Source of the DNA: Cokeromyces recurvatus
Taxonomy: Eukaryota > Mucoromycota > Mucoromycetes > Mucorales > Mucoraceae
Assembly (NCBI RefSeq): GCF_025118155.1
Contig: NW_026251412.1
Span: 310,001-374,000 of the forward strand
DNA length: 64,000 nucleotides
Direction of reading: 5' to 3'
The notes under the pieces are model-generated. The model saw only the letters and a list, made by a program, of their open reading frames with translations, made no database searches and was not told where the DNA came from. This document shows, piece after piece, positions 37,545 through 51,423 of this stretch. Every line of letters begins with the position of its first letter. The stretch's first letter is position 1. Made by a program: the position numbers and the translations under genes.

Positions 37545-39463
37545 TCTTTATTTGCATAAGTTGTAGAAAGATTTTTTTTTAAAAAAAAATGAAAAATAAA
37601 ACAAAGTAATAAAATAATTAAATAGAGCAGTATTTTTGCCTAATTTAGTAAATCTTTTTTTTTTTTTTTGCCCTATATTTCTCGATTTATACAACGTCAA
37701 ATACCATATTATTTTAACCACTAACATTACCGTCAACATCACATTATTTTTATCATACTAATCTTCGAATAATATAGTGGATTCTAGTAAATGAAGATAG
37801 CTAGTGATTACAGCAAATAATGCCTGAAGAAACCACTATTAAGTCAAAGCAAAGCTGTACCTTTAAATGTCCAATTTAGATTGGTTAATGTTATATCCTT
37901 TGGATTAACTATATCTAATATAGGATCAAGATAGCGATAAAGGATACTTGTTTTTTTTAAAAAAAACTATAAAAAGAATTGAAGAAACTTTGAGTTTTGA
38001 ACTTTATTCTTTATTAACAAATCTTTACAGATTTTCTTCAGTAATCCAACATGTATGCATAACTAAAATAGCTGTTGCTATTTGATATTAAATGATAACT
38101 CGACGATCATGAAAATAAGATATTCAAAATTATATTGAAGTTTACAGGCAGATAATAAAAGGAGTATATTGTACCTCAAACTATTGTAATAACTTTGATT
38201 ACAACAATAAACATGATCAATGCGTTTATATAATAATCCAGTACTCATACCTGGGTCTATTTAGTTAGACATAGACATATTAATAAATATATATAGCAGT
38301 TTTCTTTAAATGATATTAAGACGCATCATTAAGAGTCGCACAAGTACTTTCCAGATCAAAATATATAAGAACAATAACTATCAGAAAACAGTATTTAACT
38401 AGATCAAGTAAATGTCCTTTAAAGAAAAAAAAAAAGCTCAGATAATGACTTGTTTCATTAGCCTCTACTATAAGCTTTAATCGCAACTCCAAATATTATT
38501 TTATTTATGCTCTAACTTGTACTGACGTTAACCAAATCAGAATTAGAAATAGCGCCTAAAATAGACACTGCTCTAGCGTTAGTTATTGGCGCTGCTGTAA
38601 CTATGATAAGTGTGCTCTTCTTTGAACACAACTATACTTTGTTTCAAAAATTAATATGAAAAGACTAATGTTCATTTAGAAAGACACTTGGTCATGATAA
38701 AAGTTAAAGCCAGCTTGCTATCACACTTTTTGTTTTTTGAGCCACTTCCCTTCCACCCACACTCCTCCTTAATATATATCTTTGCTAAATTCTTTCTTCA
38801 TTGCTGTTTCCTTTCCATAGGATGATATTGTGTCTGCTTAATGAAAAAAAAAAAAAAGAAAAAGCTGTACTGAGTGTCGTCATGAAATCGTAAGTTATAC
38901 TTTAAGCCATGTTAAGGTTTTATGGAGTTTTGTGTTAAATTTTACTATTACTTTATTAGTTTTAACATAGCAAAAATGATTCTCATCCATTTATTTATTT
39001 TTTTCTTCCTTATGCTTCTTCCAAAGGATATGTTCATGATCTGATTCCTTCTTTCAATAATAATAATAATAAAATTAAAATACAAAGAAATATTAATTGT
39101 AATCTCTAAGTGACAAGGACCATGTTTGTGTCACAGCTTTTTCTTTTTTGGATCAAATCAAATTGTTTTTCTTTTTTTTTTTTTAACAGAAAGATTCTTG
39201 TTGGTCAACATCAGTCCTGCCACTTTGAAATAATTTTATCTCGTGCTTAGGTCATTTACAAAATAGTTATTTAAATGTACTACGATAGCCTCCATTGTCC
39301 TACAAGTTTTTTTTTTTTAGATTATTATACAATCCACTAATAGGAAACCATCCTACATTGTTTGTATTAATGTAGCCAAATATATGAATAAACCCTAAAA
39401 CAATGAAATAAAAACATAACATCACCATATATAAGGAAGATAACCTATAATCTCTCATCTTAC

Positions 39464-39512
<49 letters not shown>

Positions 39513-39539
39513 TTTTACTTCTTATTTTGAATATTTATA
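37545..39539. other. Long divergent intergenic region
   Basis: Two kilobases between INTS13 (-) and the FGE-like gene (+). It contains one copy of a dispersed repeat (37858-37982), also present inverted at 55368-55484. A 41-base T-run (39469-39509) lies 30 bp before the next start codon. No coding sequence was recognised. Confidence 0.5.
37858..37982 (+). repeat. Dispersed repeat, copy A
   Basis: Pairs with 55368-55484 on the other strand. Both copies lie in long divergent intergenic regions. No transposon protein is nearby, so a short non-autonomous element or old duplication is likely. Confidence 0.75.
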
Positions 39540-40213
39540 ATGCTTGTAAAATCCTTTTCTGGCAAATATGAACTCAAGTTTAGATCTCATCAAGTTGAAG
39601 GTCCTGCCTCACCTAGAGATTATATGGAATGGATTTCACATTTAAAAAAATGGCGACTCGAACAACATAATAAAAAGGAAAACCTTACGACATCTAGTTA
39701 TGATATCTCTAAACTTCAGGTAAAATGCGAGAAAAAAAAAGTTTCGTTCATTTATTTATTATTTAACCTTTTTTTTAAAAAAAAAAATAATTTATGATCC
39801 AAGTGGGTTCAAGCAAGTTATGTTCAGCCTCATGTTATGATGAATGATTTGTTCTTATTCGATCCTAAAACAAATAAGTTTACTGTAGACAAATTCGTTA
39901 ATGGTAAGAGGGATATTTATATAAAGAGATTTCCATGCATAATTTATGATTTACATACTTACTACATAGATATTGAAGAACGTTATGGGAAAGTTGATTC
40001 TGTTGTTGTGAGTGAACTTTGTTTTGAATTCTGAAAGGAAAAAAAAAGAGAGAGAGAAGGAATTTCTTACATGCTTTTACATAGGTTTGGCCAGCTTTTC
40101 CTAATCTTGGCTGTGATAGTCGTAATTCTGAGGATTATTTTAGATGTTTGCCTGGAGGTTAATATAACTGAAATGATTAGGTGGAAATTTTTAATATTTA
40201 CTTTATTTCTTTT

Positions 40214-40254
<41 letters not shown>

Positions 40255-41107
40255 TACCACTGCTATTCGTGGCCTAGTTGAAGAATTTCACATGAAAAAT
40301 ATAAAGGTGATTTTCCCTATTCTCAATTGGGATAATGGAACTGTAAGTTTAATATACTATAAAATAAAATTAACCGGCATTTTTTTTTTAACTTATTTTC
40401 CCCCTCCCCTTATTTTAGCGTGATCCACAAGCAAGTTGGAGTTATATTTTACCTCGATTATTTAGTAACTTGTCAAATACGCATACAAACTATATAGTTC
40501 TGTATCATCAGTTGTAATACATTGCTGACCTTATTTTATTATTATTATTATTATTATTCTAGAGGAATACAATGTGGATGGTATGTCAAGTGAAGTTGCA
40601 TATTTTACGCAAGATTATTGGACAACTTCTCTTGCTATTGGACATCCTTTGGTCTTCCAATCTGAAGCTAACAGTAGCAACAGAATGGATGGAGCTGAAG
40701 ATGAGGATAACAACCGTGTAAATATACATATATGGCAGGTTGTTACATGTAAATATTTTTTTCTTATTTAACTTTTATATAGATTATGCAATGGAATACT
40801 ATGGATATGGGTTAGTATATAAAAATATATATATATTATCTAATCAATATCTCATTGATGTAATATACTGATTTAACCCACATTTACATTCTTTTTTTTA
40901 AAAAAAAAAATGACAGCAAAATATGATACAAAATTGTATGTATACATTGTTTAAGCGTTTGAACCTAAATACTCACATAATCAAATATAGGCATATTCCT
41001 ACTGTTGCAACAAGAAAGTTTGTTGAACCAAGACACATGACACATACCTCTGACAAATGGTCTAGAAACAAGACATTTATGATTCAACATGCTTTCTTTA
41101 ATGGTAT

Positions 41108-41151
<44 letters not shown>

Positions 41152-42272
41152 GAAACAGAGAGAGACAATATAACGATTTACTATTATAAAATATAGGCTT
41201 AGGTATCGAACTGTGGGAAAACATCTTTGGTACCTGGAATGCACTTTCTCCACGTGATTCAGAAGCCATACGTAGAACCTCAAGTATACTTCGATGTTTT
41301 GGACCTGATTTCTTTTCTTCCCCTGAATGGGAACCTCATTGTCCTTGTGTTCACTATGAAACCGTCTTTGCTAGTAAATTCCCTAGTCAATCTGTCAAAG
41401 AACAAACTGTTTGGACCTTCATCAATCGTGGACCTATTCATGTTAAGGGTCATCAGATTGTAGTCAACTATCATATTGGTTTGCAATTTTACAACGTATG
41501 GCTTGGAAGTGAGATGTATCCTACGGATATCGTAGATGGTCTTGCTACTCTTAGTTTTGATATTGAGCCCTATGGTTATGGATGTATCTTTGCTGCTTGT
41601 GATGTTTCTCCTTTACCAAAAGGCTTGGATGCACTTTTGAAATCTCTGAATCATCGTTCAAGGACCCCCCTTTACCAACATCCTATCTGTAACTCTATTC
41701 TATGGCAAGAATTGGATGAAGTCGTCGTTAGTAAGTATAACGACGATCGATACTGTGGCATGGTTCGAATTGAAGGTGATATATTTAATTTCCGTGTGAA
41801 TGGCCTATGTTCTCATCCTAATGGCCCATCCGAATATACTGGGTAAATACACTTGCAAAATTTTTTGAATTCAATATGAAATTAATGAGCTCGATTATTA
41901 ATTTATTTACTATTCTTAGCATTGATATCAAATATCCTTGGGAGTAAACTATTCATTCATTCATTTTATTTAATTTTAGATATACATATATACATACATA
42001 AACTAAACTAATTAATATCAATATTAGATTTCAGCCATCTCGAACACATGCTCCTTATCGGATGAAGATCAATACCTTCTATATGGATGCCTATCCTGTA
42101 ACTGAAAGTCAATTTAAAAATTTTCTTGATGAAAGTGGATATAAACCAACTGATCCTACCAACTTTTTAAAACATTGGATTGGAGGATGTTATCCTGCTG
42201 ACAGAGCTAATAAACCAATTATTCATGTCTCTATTGAAGATGCCAGAGCATATGCTAAATGGGCAGGCAAAC

Positions 42273-42323
<51 letters not shown>

Positions 42324-42942
42324 CGAGGTTTTATATATACTTAAATTTGAAAATTAAGCAAAATTCCTCATTATCATCCATCATAGACTTCCACATGAAT
42401 GGGAATGGCAGTTCGTGGCTCAAGGTGGTACTGAATATCGAAAATATCCTTGGGGTAATGAATGGGATGAAACCATGGTTCCTAAAGTTTATAATGGTCG
42501 AGAACGACTTTATCCTGACCACCCACCTGCAGATGTTGATGCCCATCCTTCCGGTCGTTCTCCTTTGGGTGTTTATGATCTTGTAGGTAATGTTTGGCAA
42601 TGGACAGATGTGTATCAAGATTCTCATACAAGATCAGGTAAACTAAATATATACATATATATATATTTGTATATGTATATGTGTGTATAGTTGAATGATT
42701 ATGTTAATTTCTTTTTTTTTTTTTAAAAAAAAGCTATCATTCGAGGTGGCTCTTATTATCAACCAAAGAATGGTGAAAGATACTTTTCACAAGCATACAG
42801 TAATTATGAACATGGAAAGTATCTATTAATGGCTCCTTCTATTGATCGATCTGCTACTATTGGATTCCGTTGTGTAAAGGATACAGTAGAAAGTGCTGCA
42901 TCATTTGGTAATTGTTTATTCTTTGACGACCCATGTTTCTAA
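39540..42942 (+). CDS. Glycoside-hydrolase-like / formylglycine-generating-enzyme-like two-domain protein
   Basis: Fourteen exons join in frame to 730 residues: 39540-39719, 39804-39903, 39970-40007, 40085-40157, 40254-40342, 40419-40464, 40563-40717, 40783-40810, 40917-40935, 40991-41103, 41197-41842, 42028-42273, 42387-42637, 42734-42942. The first 350 residues look like a TIM-barrel glycosidase relative (VDSVVVWPAFPNLGCDSRN, IKVIFPILNWDNGTRDPQ, VSSEVAYF-type block). The last 220 residues are a clear FGE-sulfatase (SUMF1-like) domain: MDAYPVTESQFKNFL, VSIEDARAYAKWAGKRLPHEWEWQ, YPWGNEWD, LGVYDLVGNVWQWTDVY, IIRGGSYY and ATIGFRCVKD. True FGE enzymes carry a copper-binding Cys pair after RGGS. 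Here the stretch reads SYYQPKNGERYFSQ, with no cysteine. No signal peptide. Substrate unknown. Confidence 0.82.
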
Positions 42943-43373
42943 ATCACAAAGCAAAAAGGAAAGGGGGGAAAATAGTTTTCCCTTTTTTTTTCATATACTG
43001 ATATTATTCTTATATAACTGAACGTTGTGTATAGCAACTATATGTATGTATATGAATAAATAAAAAACCTAATAAAGAGAAAATTAAATTTGCTTCATAT
43101 AAAGAAAAAAAAAAGCTATCTAATTCAGTAGATGAAAATAGTAAATTTATAGACAGTGTAGAGTCACTAGAAAGTAGATTAATTTATATAAAAGCAATTA
43201 ACAAATGGTTCTGATTTATTAGGATATGTTAAATAGTAAACCATTATTTCCTGGTAAATATTATTATCCAAATATATGAAGTTACTCCTACCATGGATAG
43301 TATTAAAAGTCGTAGAGCTCATAGTTTATTTTTTTAACTTTGTTTATTTAAACCTGTAACAGTTTTTAATAGT

Positions 43374-43417
<44 letters not shown>

Positions 43418-44897
43418 TTTTTTTTGAGGAACTGAAACACCCATTTTACTATTTGAATAGAACAGCTTGTCCTTCAGTAACCTTTTCAGATTTACATTTT
43501 GTAGATGATGTTTCCATCTGACAAAAGAAACTCTTATTGCTCTTGTTGTGTATTCTTTGTGTTTAAATCACGTAGTAGTAATCACTGCAGTTCTACATCA
43601 TTAAAAAATTACTTGCATCAATAATGGATTTTCTATGTATGCAAATAAATAAATAAATCCCTTCTATTTTTTCTATTATGATTATAAAAAAGTATGAAAA
43701 AAAAAATTAAAGGCAAAAGTAAAAGATCAACCACATTATGAAAAAATAAATAAAATGTTAGGAAAGGGAGGGAGGGCTTGATGCACTGGTCTATCAGGAG
43801 TAATCTTGGATTGGAAAAAAGGTAGAGAAATAGTGGTATAAGTTAGATAATCTATATTATGTAATATGGATCAGATCAAGGGCCAACGGACCAAACCATG
43901 GAGAGGCAGACATGATTGTACTAGAAGGTTTTCTTTGAAAGGAAGTTTGTTGAGAAGGAAGGAAAAAAAAAGGATCATCAATTGTTTGTGGCATTTGCGA
44001 TCTGTAGTGGATGTGGAGGCAATATATTGAATAATTTCTATTCAATAGTTAATTAGGGGTGAAAAGGATAATACGAAGGACAACAGGTGGGGGTAATTAG
44101 CCAAGACGCTAGTAGAGACATTGACTTTGATCATATTGTGTTATAATAGGCAACCAAAGGATAGGGAACAATCATCAATGTATTACTACAAGCAGAGAGT
44201 TTGTAAAACACTACCCCCGTTAAACGTTGTAATCATTGTCTTGAGGTGTCTTTTTATTTTATTTTTATTTTTTTCAACATCGCCTATATTTCCATAAAGA
44301 ATGGAAAAAGATTGGGATCAAAAGCTAAAAGAAATAACGTAAAAGCCTACAGAAGAGCAAGGAGACAATGCTATTCTTTACTCAGAACGATACAGCATCA
44401 AATACTGCTTGATGGCGAAATCATCATCATATTTGTACCTCAAGTATACTTGACTTTTAGTATCTCTATTTATGTGTCTAGAACTAATACTTAAACCCCC
44501 CCCAGTATTATGTAGCAACAGCTCTGATGCTTATTGCTGAATTTCTATTTCAACAAGTCAAAAATAAAAATTATGTACTGAGGTTGTGAAACTGCTGTTG
44601 TTTTCTTCCAAGCTTTTTTTTTATGTGGCAAAGAAGTTTTTCACTTTACCATGTTTGTATATTTTATTCCATAACTTATTTTTTCCATGAACATTACTAG
44701 GAACATGTTGAACGACGAAAGCTATTCTATCTGTTTCTTAATCTATTGTTTAAAAAAATTCAATGTCTTAATTTTTTTTACTTTTATTTTCCGACATAGT
44801 TGATCAAGAGAGTATAATCTGATAGTTAATCTACATTGTTTCATAATTTGAATTAAGTTTATAAATTAGGGTTTTCTTTTCAAAATAAATAAATAAA

Positions 44898-44952
<55 letters not shown>

Positions 44953-45286
44953 ATAATACATGCTTAATTATATTTCGGTAGAGCAGCACATCTTTTATAT
45001 AAATGTCGATTGGTATTTATTCAAATAGCTTCTTTCTATGCTTTATCGTATATTCTAGTTCATAAAATAGCTTCTACATTACATAACAAGTTTTATTAAT
45101 TTGCCGACGATTATACTATATGATCCCAAGAAAAGGGGAAAAAAAAATTGTCACGTCAACCAAAAAAAAAAAAAAAGGTTCCATATAATATAAATATGTG
45201 CATTATATATGTATACCTTTATTTTATTTTATTTTATTTTATTTATTTATTTATTTTTTATTTATTTTTTAAATAAAAAAAAAAAG
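42943..45286. other. Long intergenic region with microsatellites
   Basis: 2.3 kb between two plus-strand genes. A 40-base T-run sits at 43377-43416 and an (AAGC)13 tetranucleotide array at about 44899-44952, preceded by (AAAT) repeats. Short open frames (43857-44045 minus, 44246-44494 plus) lack any recognisable domain. It must contain the promoter of the acyltransferase gene. Confidence 0.5.
44899..44952. repeat. (AAGC)n microsatellite, about 13 units
   Basis: Uninterrupted GCAA/AAGC tetranucleotide array directly following an AAAT array at about 44885-44899. Seen directly. Confidence 0.95.
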
Positions 45287-47003
45287 ATGGATGCCTTCTT
45301 TGAACAGGCATCTGCTAAAATGGGTGGAACGCCAACAGCAGAACAATTAAAAATTGTTGCCTCTATTTTATCATCCTATCCATGTGCTATCTTATTCAAA
45401 TTAATTCCTGATCAACAAACATTAGTGAAGCATTTATTCTCTATCTTTATCACATCATTTATTATGATTTCAGTACTTCATTCATATGCAGGATTTATAC
45501 ATATTACTTTGTCATGTTTCTTTACTTTTATCTTTATGAAATATTATAAACGTAAGAATGGGCCTTGGATTAACTTTGTAATCATCATGATTAGTATGTC
45601 ATACAGGTGAGATATATATATTCTATTCTATTCTATTTAATACCAAGAAGCTAATTTATTATGATAACTAGCCATTTATCTCGCCAATTAGTTGGTTTTG
45701 ATGCTGATAATTCAAATGATTATTCTGGTATGCTCATGATTGCCACTATTAAATTAACTTCATTTGGATTTAATGTGGCTGATGGTCGCACAAAAGATCA
45801 AACTATACTGTCAAGTTACAACCAGCGCATGAAAATTGAAAGATACCCTACTCTAATTGAATTTTTCGGTTGGATGTTCTTCTTTGGTGGATTTTTAGTA
45901 GGACCTACTTCAGAATTTATGGATTATATGCGTTTCGTAACAATGCAAATGTTTCAAGTCAAGGGCAAAACTAAGGTTCCTGTTCCTATTAAACAAACTC
46001 TCTTTTTAATTATCAAGAGTTTATTATTTATAGCTGCTGTCGTCGTTATTTCTCCTTATTATAGTTCTGCCAATATTGATTCTGATGCATGGAGAAGTTT
46101 ATCGTTTGTAAAAAAGTAAAGTATTATTCTTATATGTTTATATGTATTACATGAAGGGAATTAACTGAGATATTAAAAAAAAAAAATTTTTTTTCTTTCC
46201 CCTTTTTAGACTCATTTATCTTCAGGTAGCCGCTTTCACATCCCGTTGTAAATATTATGTTGCTTGGTATTTATCAGAAGGAGCAAGTGTATTGTGTGGT
46301 TTTGGATTTAATGGGTTTGATTCAAATGGTAAACCACGTTGGGATCGATTTACAAACCTTTATGTATTTAAATGTGAGCTTGCTCAATCTATTAAGGAAA
46401 TGATTGATCATTGGAATATGGGTGCTAATCGTTGGTTACGTTATTATGTATACTTGCGTGTTACTCCCCCAGGTCAAACCGGTGGTGCTATGAGCGCATT
46501 TATTACTTATGCTGTCTCTGCTCTTTGGCACGGATTTTATCCTGGTTATTATCGTAAGTAGATATGTATATTATTTATTATTAGTGTTATTATTCACGTA
46601 TTAATGTCTATTTTTTTTTTAAAAAAAAAAAGTATTCTTCTTATCTGTTACTCCTTTCCAATTGTTGGCACGTAACTTTAGAAGAACATTCCGTCCACTC
46701 GTCTTTATTCCAGGTACAAAGAATCCTAAACCTATGCTTAAATTCTTTTATGATATCATTACTTGTATTGTAACCATGACAATCGTCAACATACTCTCGG
46801 TTGCTTTCAATCTACTCTATTGGAAACCAGTCATTAGAGCTTGGTCCCAAATTTATTATGTTCATTATTTGGTTGGCTTTGCCGGTTATGCTCTTTGGCG
46901 CTTAACGTATCCTTCTTTTAAACGATACCAAAAGAAGCGAGAAGAAATCGCTATCTCTCAGCGTGCTCGCCCACCTACTCCTCCACTTGATAAAAAAGAC
47001 TGA
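45287..47003 (+). CDS. MBOAT lysophospholipid acyltransferase (ALE1/SLC4-like)
   Basis: Four exons (45287-45606, 45672-46115, 46210-46553, 46633-47003) give 492 residues with many membrane segments. Family blocks: YPTLIEFFGWMFFFGGFLVGP, the conserved Asn region in MIDHWNMGANRWLRYYVYLR, and the active-site histidine in SALWHGFYPGYY. Length and the short Lys/Arg-rich cytosolic tail match the yeast Ale1 and animal MBOAT1/2/LPCAT enzymes. These put acyl groups on lysophospholipids in the ER. The start ATG follows an A-rich leader at 45270. The third intron ends in a T-tract/A-tract acceptor. Confidence 0.93.
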
Positions 47004-47155
47004 ATAAAAAAATAAATAAAAAAGTAAATAAATAAAGAAATTTTAATATTTCTATACATATATATATATATATATATATCACTGGACACTGTATCTATGT
47101 TAACAATAGTTGCCCTTTCCCTCCTCTTTCAGGCTGAGATAACTTGTCATAAAGA

Positions 47156-47213
<58 letters not shown>

Positions 47214-47329
47214 CAGGCCCCTTAACTCGATGGTAATATGAATCCTCTCTGATAAGATAGAATACCGTATTATATGGAATAAGCTACTTTTTATGATAGT
47301 AATTATCCTTACTCTTGTTGAAAGGGGAA

Positions 47330-47373
<44 letters not shown>

Positions 47374-47601
47374 GATTTATTATTATTAAACAATAGGGGA
47401 GAGAAGGAGGCGATTATTCTGCTGCTATATACAAAGTGATGGAGTTTATATATTGACAAGAATAACCAAATTTTAATAAATTCCTAGTTCAAAAAGTTGC
47501 TTTTATCTTTATAATTTTGCTTGTAATGACAATGAAATTGCTTTTTTTTTTAGACTCTTCTTTTATACAAATACAAATACACATACATATACACCTATTT
47601 C
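47004..47601. other. Convergent intergenic region with two long A-runs
   Basis: Between the 3' ends of the acyltransferase (+) and the Zn2Cys6 gene (-). It contains A-runs of about 56 (47157-47212) and 41 bases (47331-47371). Low-complexity open frames across them are not genes. Confidence 0.55.
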
Positions 47602-49770
47602 TTATGTCGTACCGATAAAATAACTCACATCATATATTAGTGCAATCCATGGATATGGGTATTGACTATAATGATCTAGATCGACTACACTGCCATTAAT
47701 AAATTCATGTATACCTGTTGTTGTTATTAACTGAACTTTTGAGGATGCATGAAGATCATGTATAAATTTAAAGGTTTCAATAATATTTAAACAGATTTTC
47801 ATAGTTTCTCTTGCTGCTTTTGTAACGTTTGGATTAGAAGATAATGCTAATATTCCTAGTATATCTATTGCTCTAAATATAAAGTGACTAGTAATACATT
47901 CATAAACGCCTATATAATAATTATGATTTAGGATATACAAATATATATAGTAGAATATACAAGAATTTACATGCTGATTGATTTCTTTTCAAAGCAAAAA
48001 TTCGTTGAATTGTATAATTTAATAAATAACAACTCTGAAGGGATTGATTAAGTGAATATTGTTCTACATAATTGAGTATTTGCTCGTTAGGTCCGTGTGC
48101 AATAGGTTGTAAAAGATAGGCATAAAAGTTTATATGAAATGAATGGAATCCAAGAAATGTTATTAATAAAATTAAATCAGATGTTTCATCTATGGCTTTT
48201 TTACACTTGTCAAAATCTTTCAAATCATCACATATACGAAAATCGTCTGGTAATGTTGATGCCCACTCCTTAAATATAGCTTCTAATCTAACAATTGATT
48301 CAAAGCTAAGTGTACACGTTTTCCCAAAGTGTATATTACATAGTTGTTCCTAAGTATTTAATACATACTGTCTATTAAATTGATAAAATGATGATCATCT
48401 CTCTCTCTTTCCTCTTTTTATTTATTTGGTTTATTTACCATAAACTTACTAATGAAAGGATGATTAAATAGAGTTAATACCCAATTTCGTGATTGCATTA
48501 GCTTTTGGGTGAATTCTGGTTCATCTGATAAAAATTTCCAACTTGGAAAGCAAAGACTGAATGCATCAATAGCTTCACCTGTAATGTAATTTATTAATTG
48601 TAGTTGCATACTAATTATTGTCAAATGACGAATAAATAAAGTTTTATCAATATTGGTTGTAAACTGTTTTGCATTCTCAGCTATAGAAGAATGATCATTG
48701 TTCTCCGAAACACGTTCAGAGCTCAAGTTGTAGTAATCCTTTAAATCAAGACAGATTTGATAGGCCATGGAAATCAACCGTCGATATTCGAAATACCTTA
48801 TAGTCATGTGCAAGTATTGACTAAGTAAGTTGATACATATCACATTTTCTAATCGCTTTTCAATTTGATCAAATTGATCCAAAAGAATGGATTTTGCATT
48901 AGAATAGAAGAAATCGGCTAAGCTTCGTTTGTCACGTGCATCGTAAGGTACATGCCTACAAACAGAGGAACAAACGTTACAACAAATACAAAGAGTCACT
49001 ATATCAGCCAGAGGATTTTGTAGTTTAAGGAATCTAGCTCGGAATGTTGCTTCATGAAGAAATGGGTGATAAACATTGAGACATTTGAAATAGATTTCAA
49101 CAAGTTGATTTACAACTAAGAAAGGTTCGAATATAAATGCTCTTGGCAGTAAAAATGCGTTGGAATCTTTAGTTTTGAAATTACTATGTTTAAAAAATTG
49201 AGCAAACAAACGAAACATAAAGGGTGTTGTGCCTTCTTTATTGTTTAAGCTGAAATTCAATAACAGAGTTGATTCGCCACAATATATGTCCGTTTTACTA
49301 CTTAATGAAGAAGTATCATTACTGTTGCTACTACTACTCCTGCTGCCGCTGCTGCTGAGAGGAGATAGATATGAAATAGATTGTTTGTTATAAGATAATA
49401 GATCACCCACATTTCGAATGCCTGTCTCAATTTCAAAGATACCATTTTTGATCTTGAACTTCCATTGATAAAATAAGTTTTGTATCATAGGATCTGCTAA
49501 TAAAGCATCATGTCTCTTCGAATTATCGTTATTGCGAATCATACGAAGGTGATTTAATTGATTTTCAAATTGTTGAATTGCTTGTTCTAATTGTTGTACA
49601 TTATGTTTTAAATCTACTAGATCAAGATCATCTTTATCATCTAAAAGAGAAGAGTTTCCATTTCCATTCTTTATAGGCTGAACACATGCTTTATCGAACT
49701 TTATACATCTTGTACATCGATTGCTTAGATTATCACGTATACATTTTCGACGATATTTACGACATTCTAA

Positions 49771-49808
<38 letters not shown>

Positions 49809-49879
49809 TTATAAAAATATATATTCATATTAGAACAACGTTTTATTTTACCAGTGCAAGGAGTAATTCTGACTTTCAT
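47602..49879 (-). CDS. Zn(II)2Cys6 fungal transcription factor
   Basis: Four exons (49879-49852, 49766-48439, 48349-47971, 47909-47602) give 680 residues. The binuclear zinc cluster is split by intron 1 and reads C-x2-C-x6-C-x8-C-x2-C-x6-C (PCTECRKYRRKC..RCTRCIKFDKAC). A coiled-coil-like segment follows (LKHNVQQLEQAIQQFENQL). The middle region has the fungal_trans signature LVEIYFKCLNVYHPFLHEATF. The protein should bind CGG-containing DNA and regulate transcription; targets are unknown. A 34-base A-run lies inside the first intron. The start is the ATG nine codons before the intron, giving the complete first CxxC. Confidence 0.9.
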
Positions 49880-49982
49880 ATATAAAACTTATCTTCCATA
49901 AAGAAAAAGGATAAAAAAAAAAAAAAAAAAAAGAAAAAGAAAAAGAAAAAAGAAATAGAATTCATGAAAATAATTTTATTTA

Positions 49983-51423
49983 CTATTTTAAAGTACTGAA
50001 TATATTATGATTGGTTGTATCAGACTGCATAGGTCTAGCTTTTATTACGCCTGCAAAGCCTCGTCTATCTCCCTTAGTCATCATTATTTTCCAGTTTGCT
50101 TTCAGATTTGATAAGACTCTTTCAATCTCTTCATTATGATCAGGTGATGAAGCTAAGAGTGAAGTCATTTGAAGCATTTTTGCTGCTGTAGCTGCAGGAT
50201 TTTGTGATGATCCAAAATCAGTAAATAATTTATTAAAGACATCTAAATAAAGCCATGATTGAAAAAAAAAAATCTAGATTAATTATAAACCAACAACTTT
50301 TCAGACGGGAATTACTGTTACCTTCTAATCTCTTTGTTTGCAATAAAATAACATTATCTCTAAAACTTCTCAAAGCCATATTACGTACATTCCACATCTC
50401 AGCTTCATCAGCTGAACGATAGCGAATATCTGTTCTTAAAGGTAGAAAGACAGCTTCAAAATATGGTAATGCATAAGTGAAAAAAAAGGACCATTGTTCA
50501 ACAAGTCTGTCAAGTAACTTTTCGTCAGTAACACCAAACATTTTTGCATTCAACGTAAACATGCCATCTCTTAACAACGCTTCGATATCTCGATAAAGGG
50601 TGGGTGAAATCGGATCTGTCAAACAGCATCTGTATAAGCCAATATGTATCAATGCATAAAACTTCTCCTTATTAAATCTATTCAACTTCTTGTATATAAA
50701 TTTTTACCTTAATAATTCATTTAAATCTTCAATAGAGCTTTGGACTCCTTCACCATTAAATAGAGGCAGTACTCGAACACATAACGTCTGCCAGGTATCT
50801 CCTTGTGCCGTGGTAGTAGTATGGTAATTGGTTGGTAACGTTATAGTGCTACTCATACTATTTTGTCGATGATATGAATAGGCTACTGCAGTTGTAGAGG
50901 GAGCAGCAATGGTTTGAAATGACATGTTATTGCCTCCATTCATGCTATTTGATAGAAAAAAATTATTATTATTTATAGGTGAAGTAGGTGAAGTGACATC
51001 ATCTCCTCTTAAGTGAATAGATGACTTTTCCATATCTCGAGCAATTAATTTAGCATCTAAAGATGTGAGTGATTTATGTATGGAAGGAGGGTAGATGGGT
51101 GAAAGAGATTTATCCAAATTGGTTGAAATAGTTGTTTGTTGACGAGGTGAATATTGATGAGTAACAGAATTAGATCGTATGCTATGACGTTTTAGTTGGC
51201 TTTCATTGCCACTCGGAGGTGATTGAATAGTAAATGTAGTAGCTGACTGTGAACGAATCGGATTAGGGCCTTGTGAAATTAGATTGTTACTGTCTAAACT
51301 GGTTGAAAGTGAAGAAGATGAATTTGATGAAGAAGATAATATAGCCGATGTTTTATCATTATTGTCATCTGAAACTTGTGGTTGTTGCATTGAAGTAGAT
51401 TCATTATCATTTAGTGAGCTCAT
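49983..51423 (-). CDS. TORC2 subunit, HbrB/Bit61/PRR5 family
   Basis: Exons 51423-50708, 50629-50322 and 50242-49983 give 427 residues. The first 200 residues are Ser/Thr/Asn-rich and probably disordered. The HbrB domain begins at GDTWQTLCVRVLPLFNGEGVQSSIEDLNELL and continues with LYRDIEALLRDGMFTLNAKM, RLVEQWSFFFTYALPYFEAVFLPLR and FRDNVILLQ. HbrB-domain proteins (yeast Bit61/Bit2, animal PRR5/Protor) are peripheral subunits of TOR complex 2, acting in growth and actin control. The in-frame extension before 51423 is hydrophobic low-complexity sequence, so the start is placed at MSSLNDNES. Confidence 0.9.

Noticed and set aside
40965..41283. Minus-strand open frames with poly-Phe
   Set aside because: Created by the long A-run at 41110-41147 in an intron of the FGE-like gene.
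44246..44494. 82-codon open frame with basic segment
   Set aside because: Starts in a T-rich run, contains no recognised domain and has no neighbour or intron structure supporting a gene.
47100..47459. Minus-strand open frame with two poly-Phe blocks
   Set aside because: Spans two A-runs in a convergent intergenic region; not protein-like.
50233..50685. Extension of the HbrB exon upstream (MNRFNKEKF...)
   Set aside because: It reads through the intron 50707-50630; splicing at 50708/50629 restores the conserved HbrB sequence.
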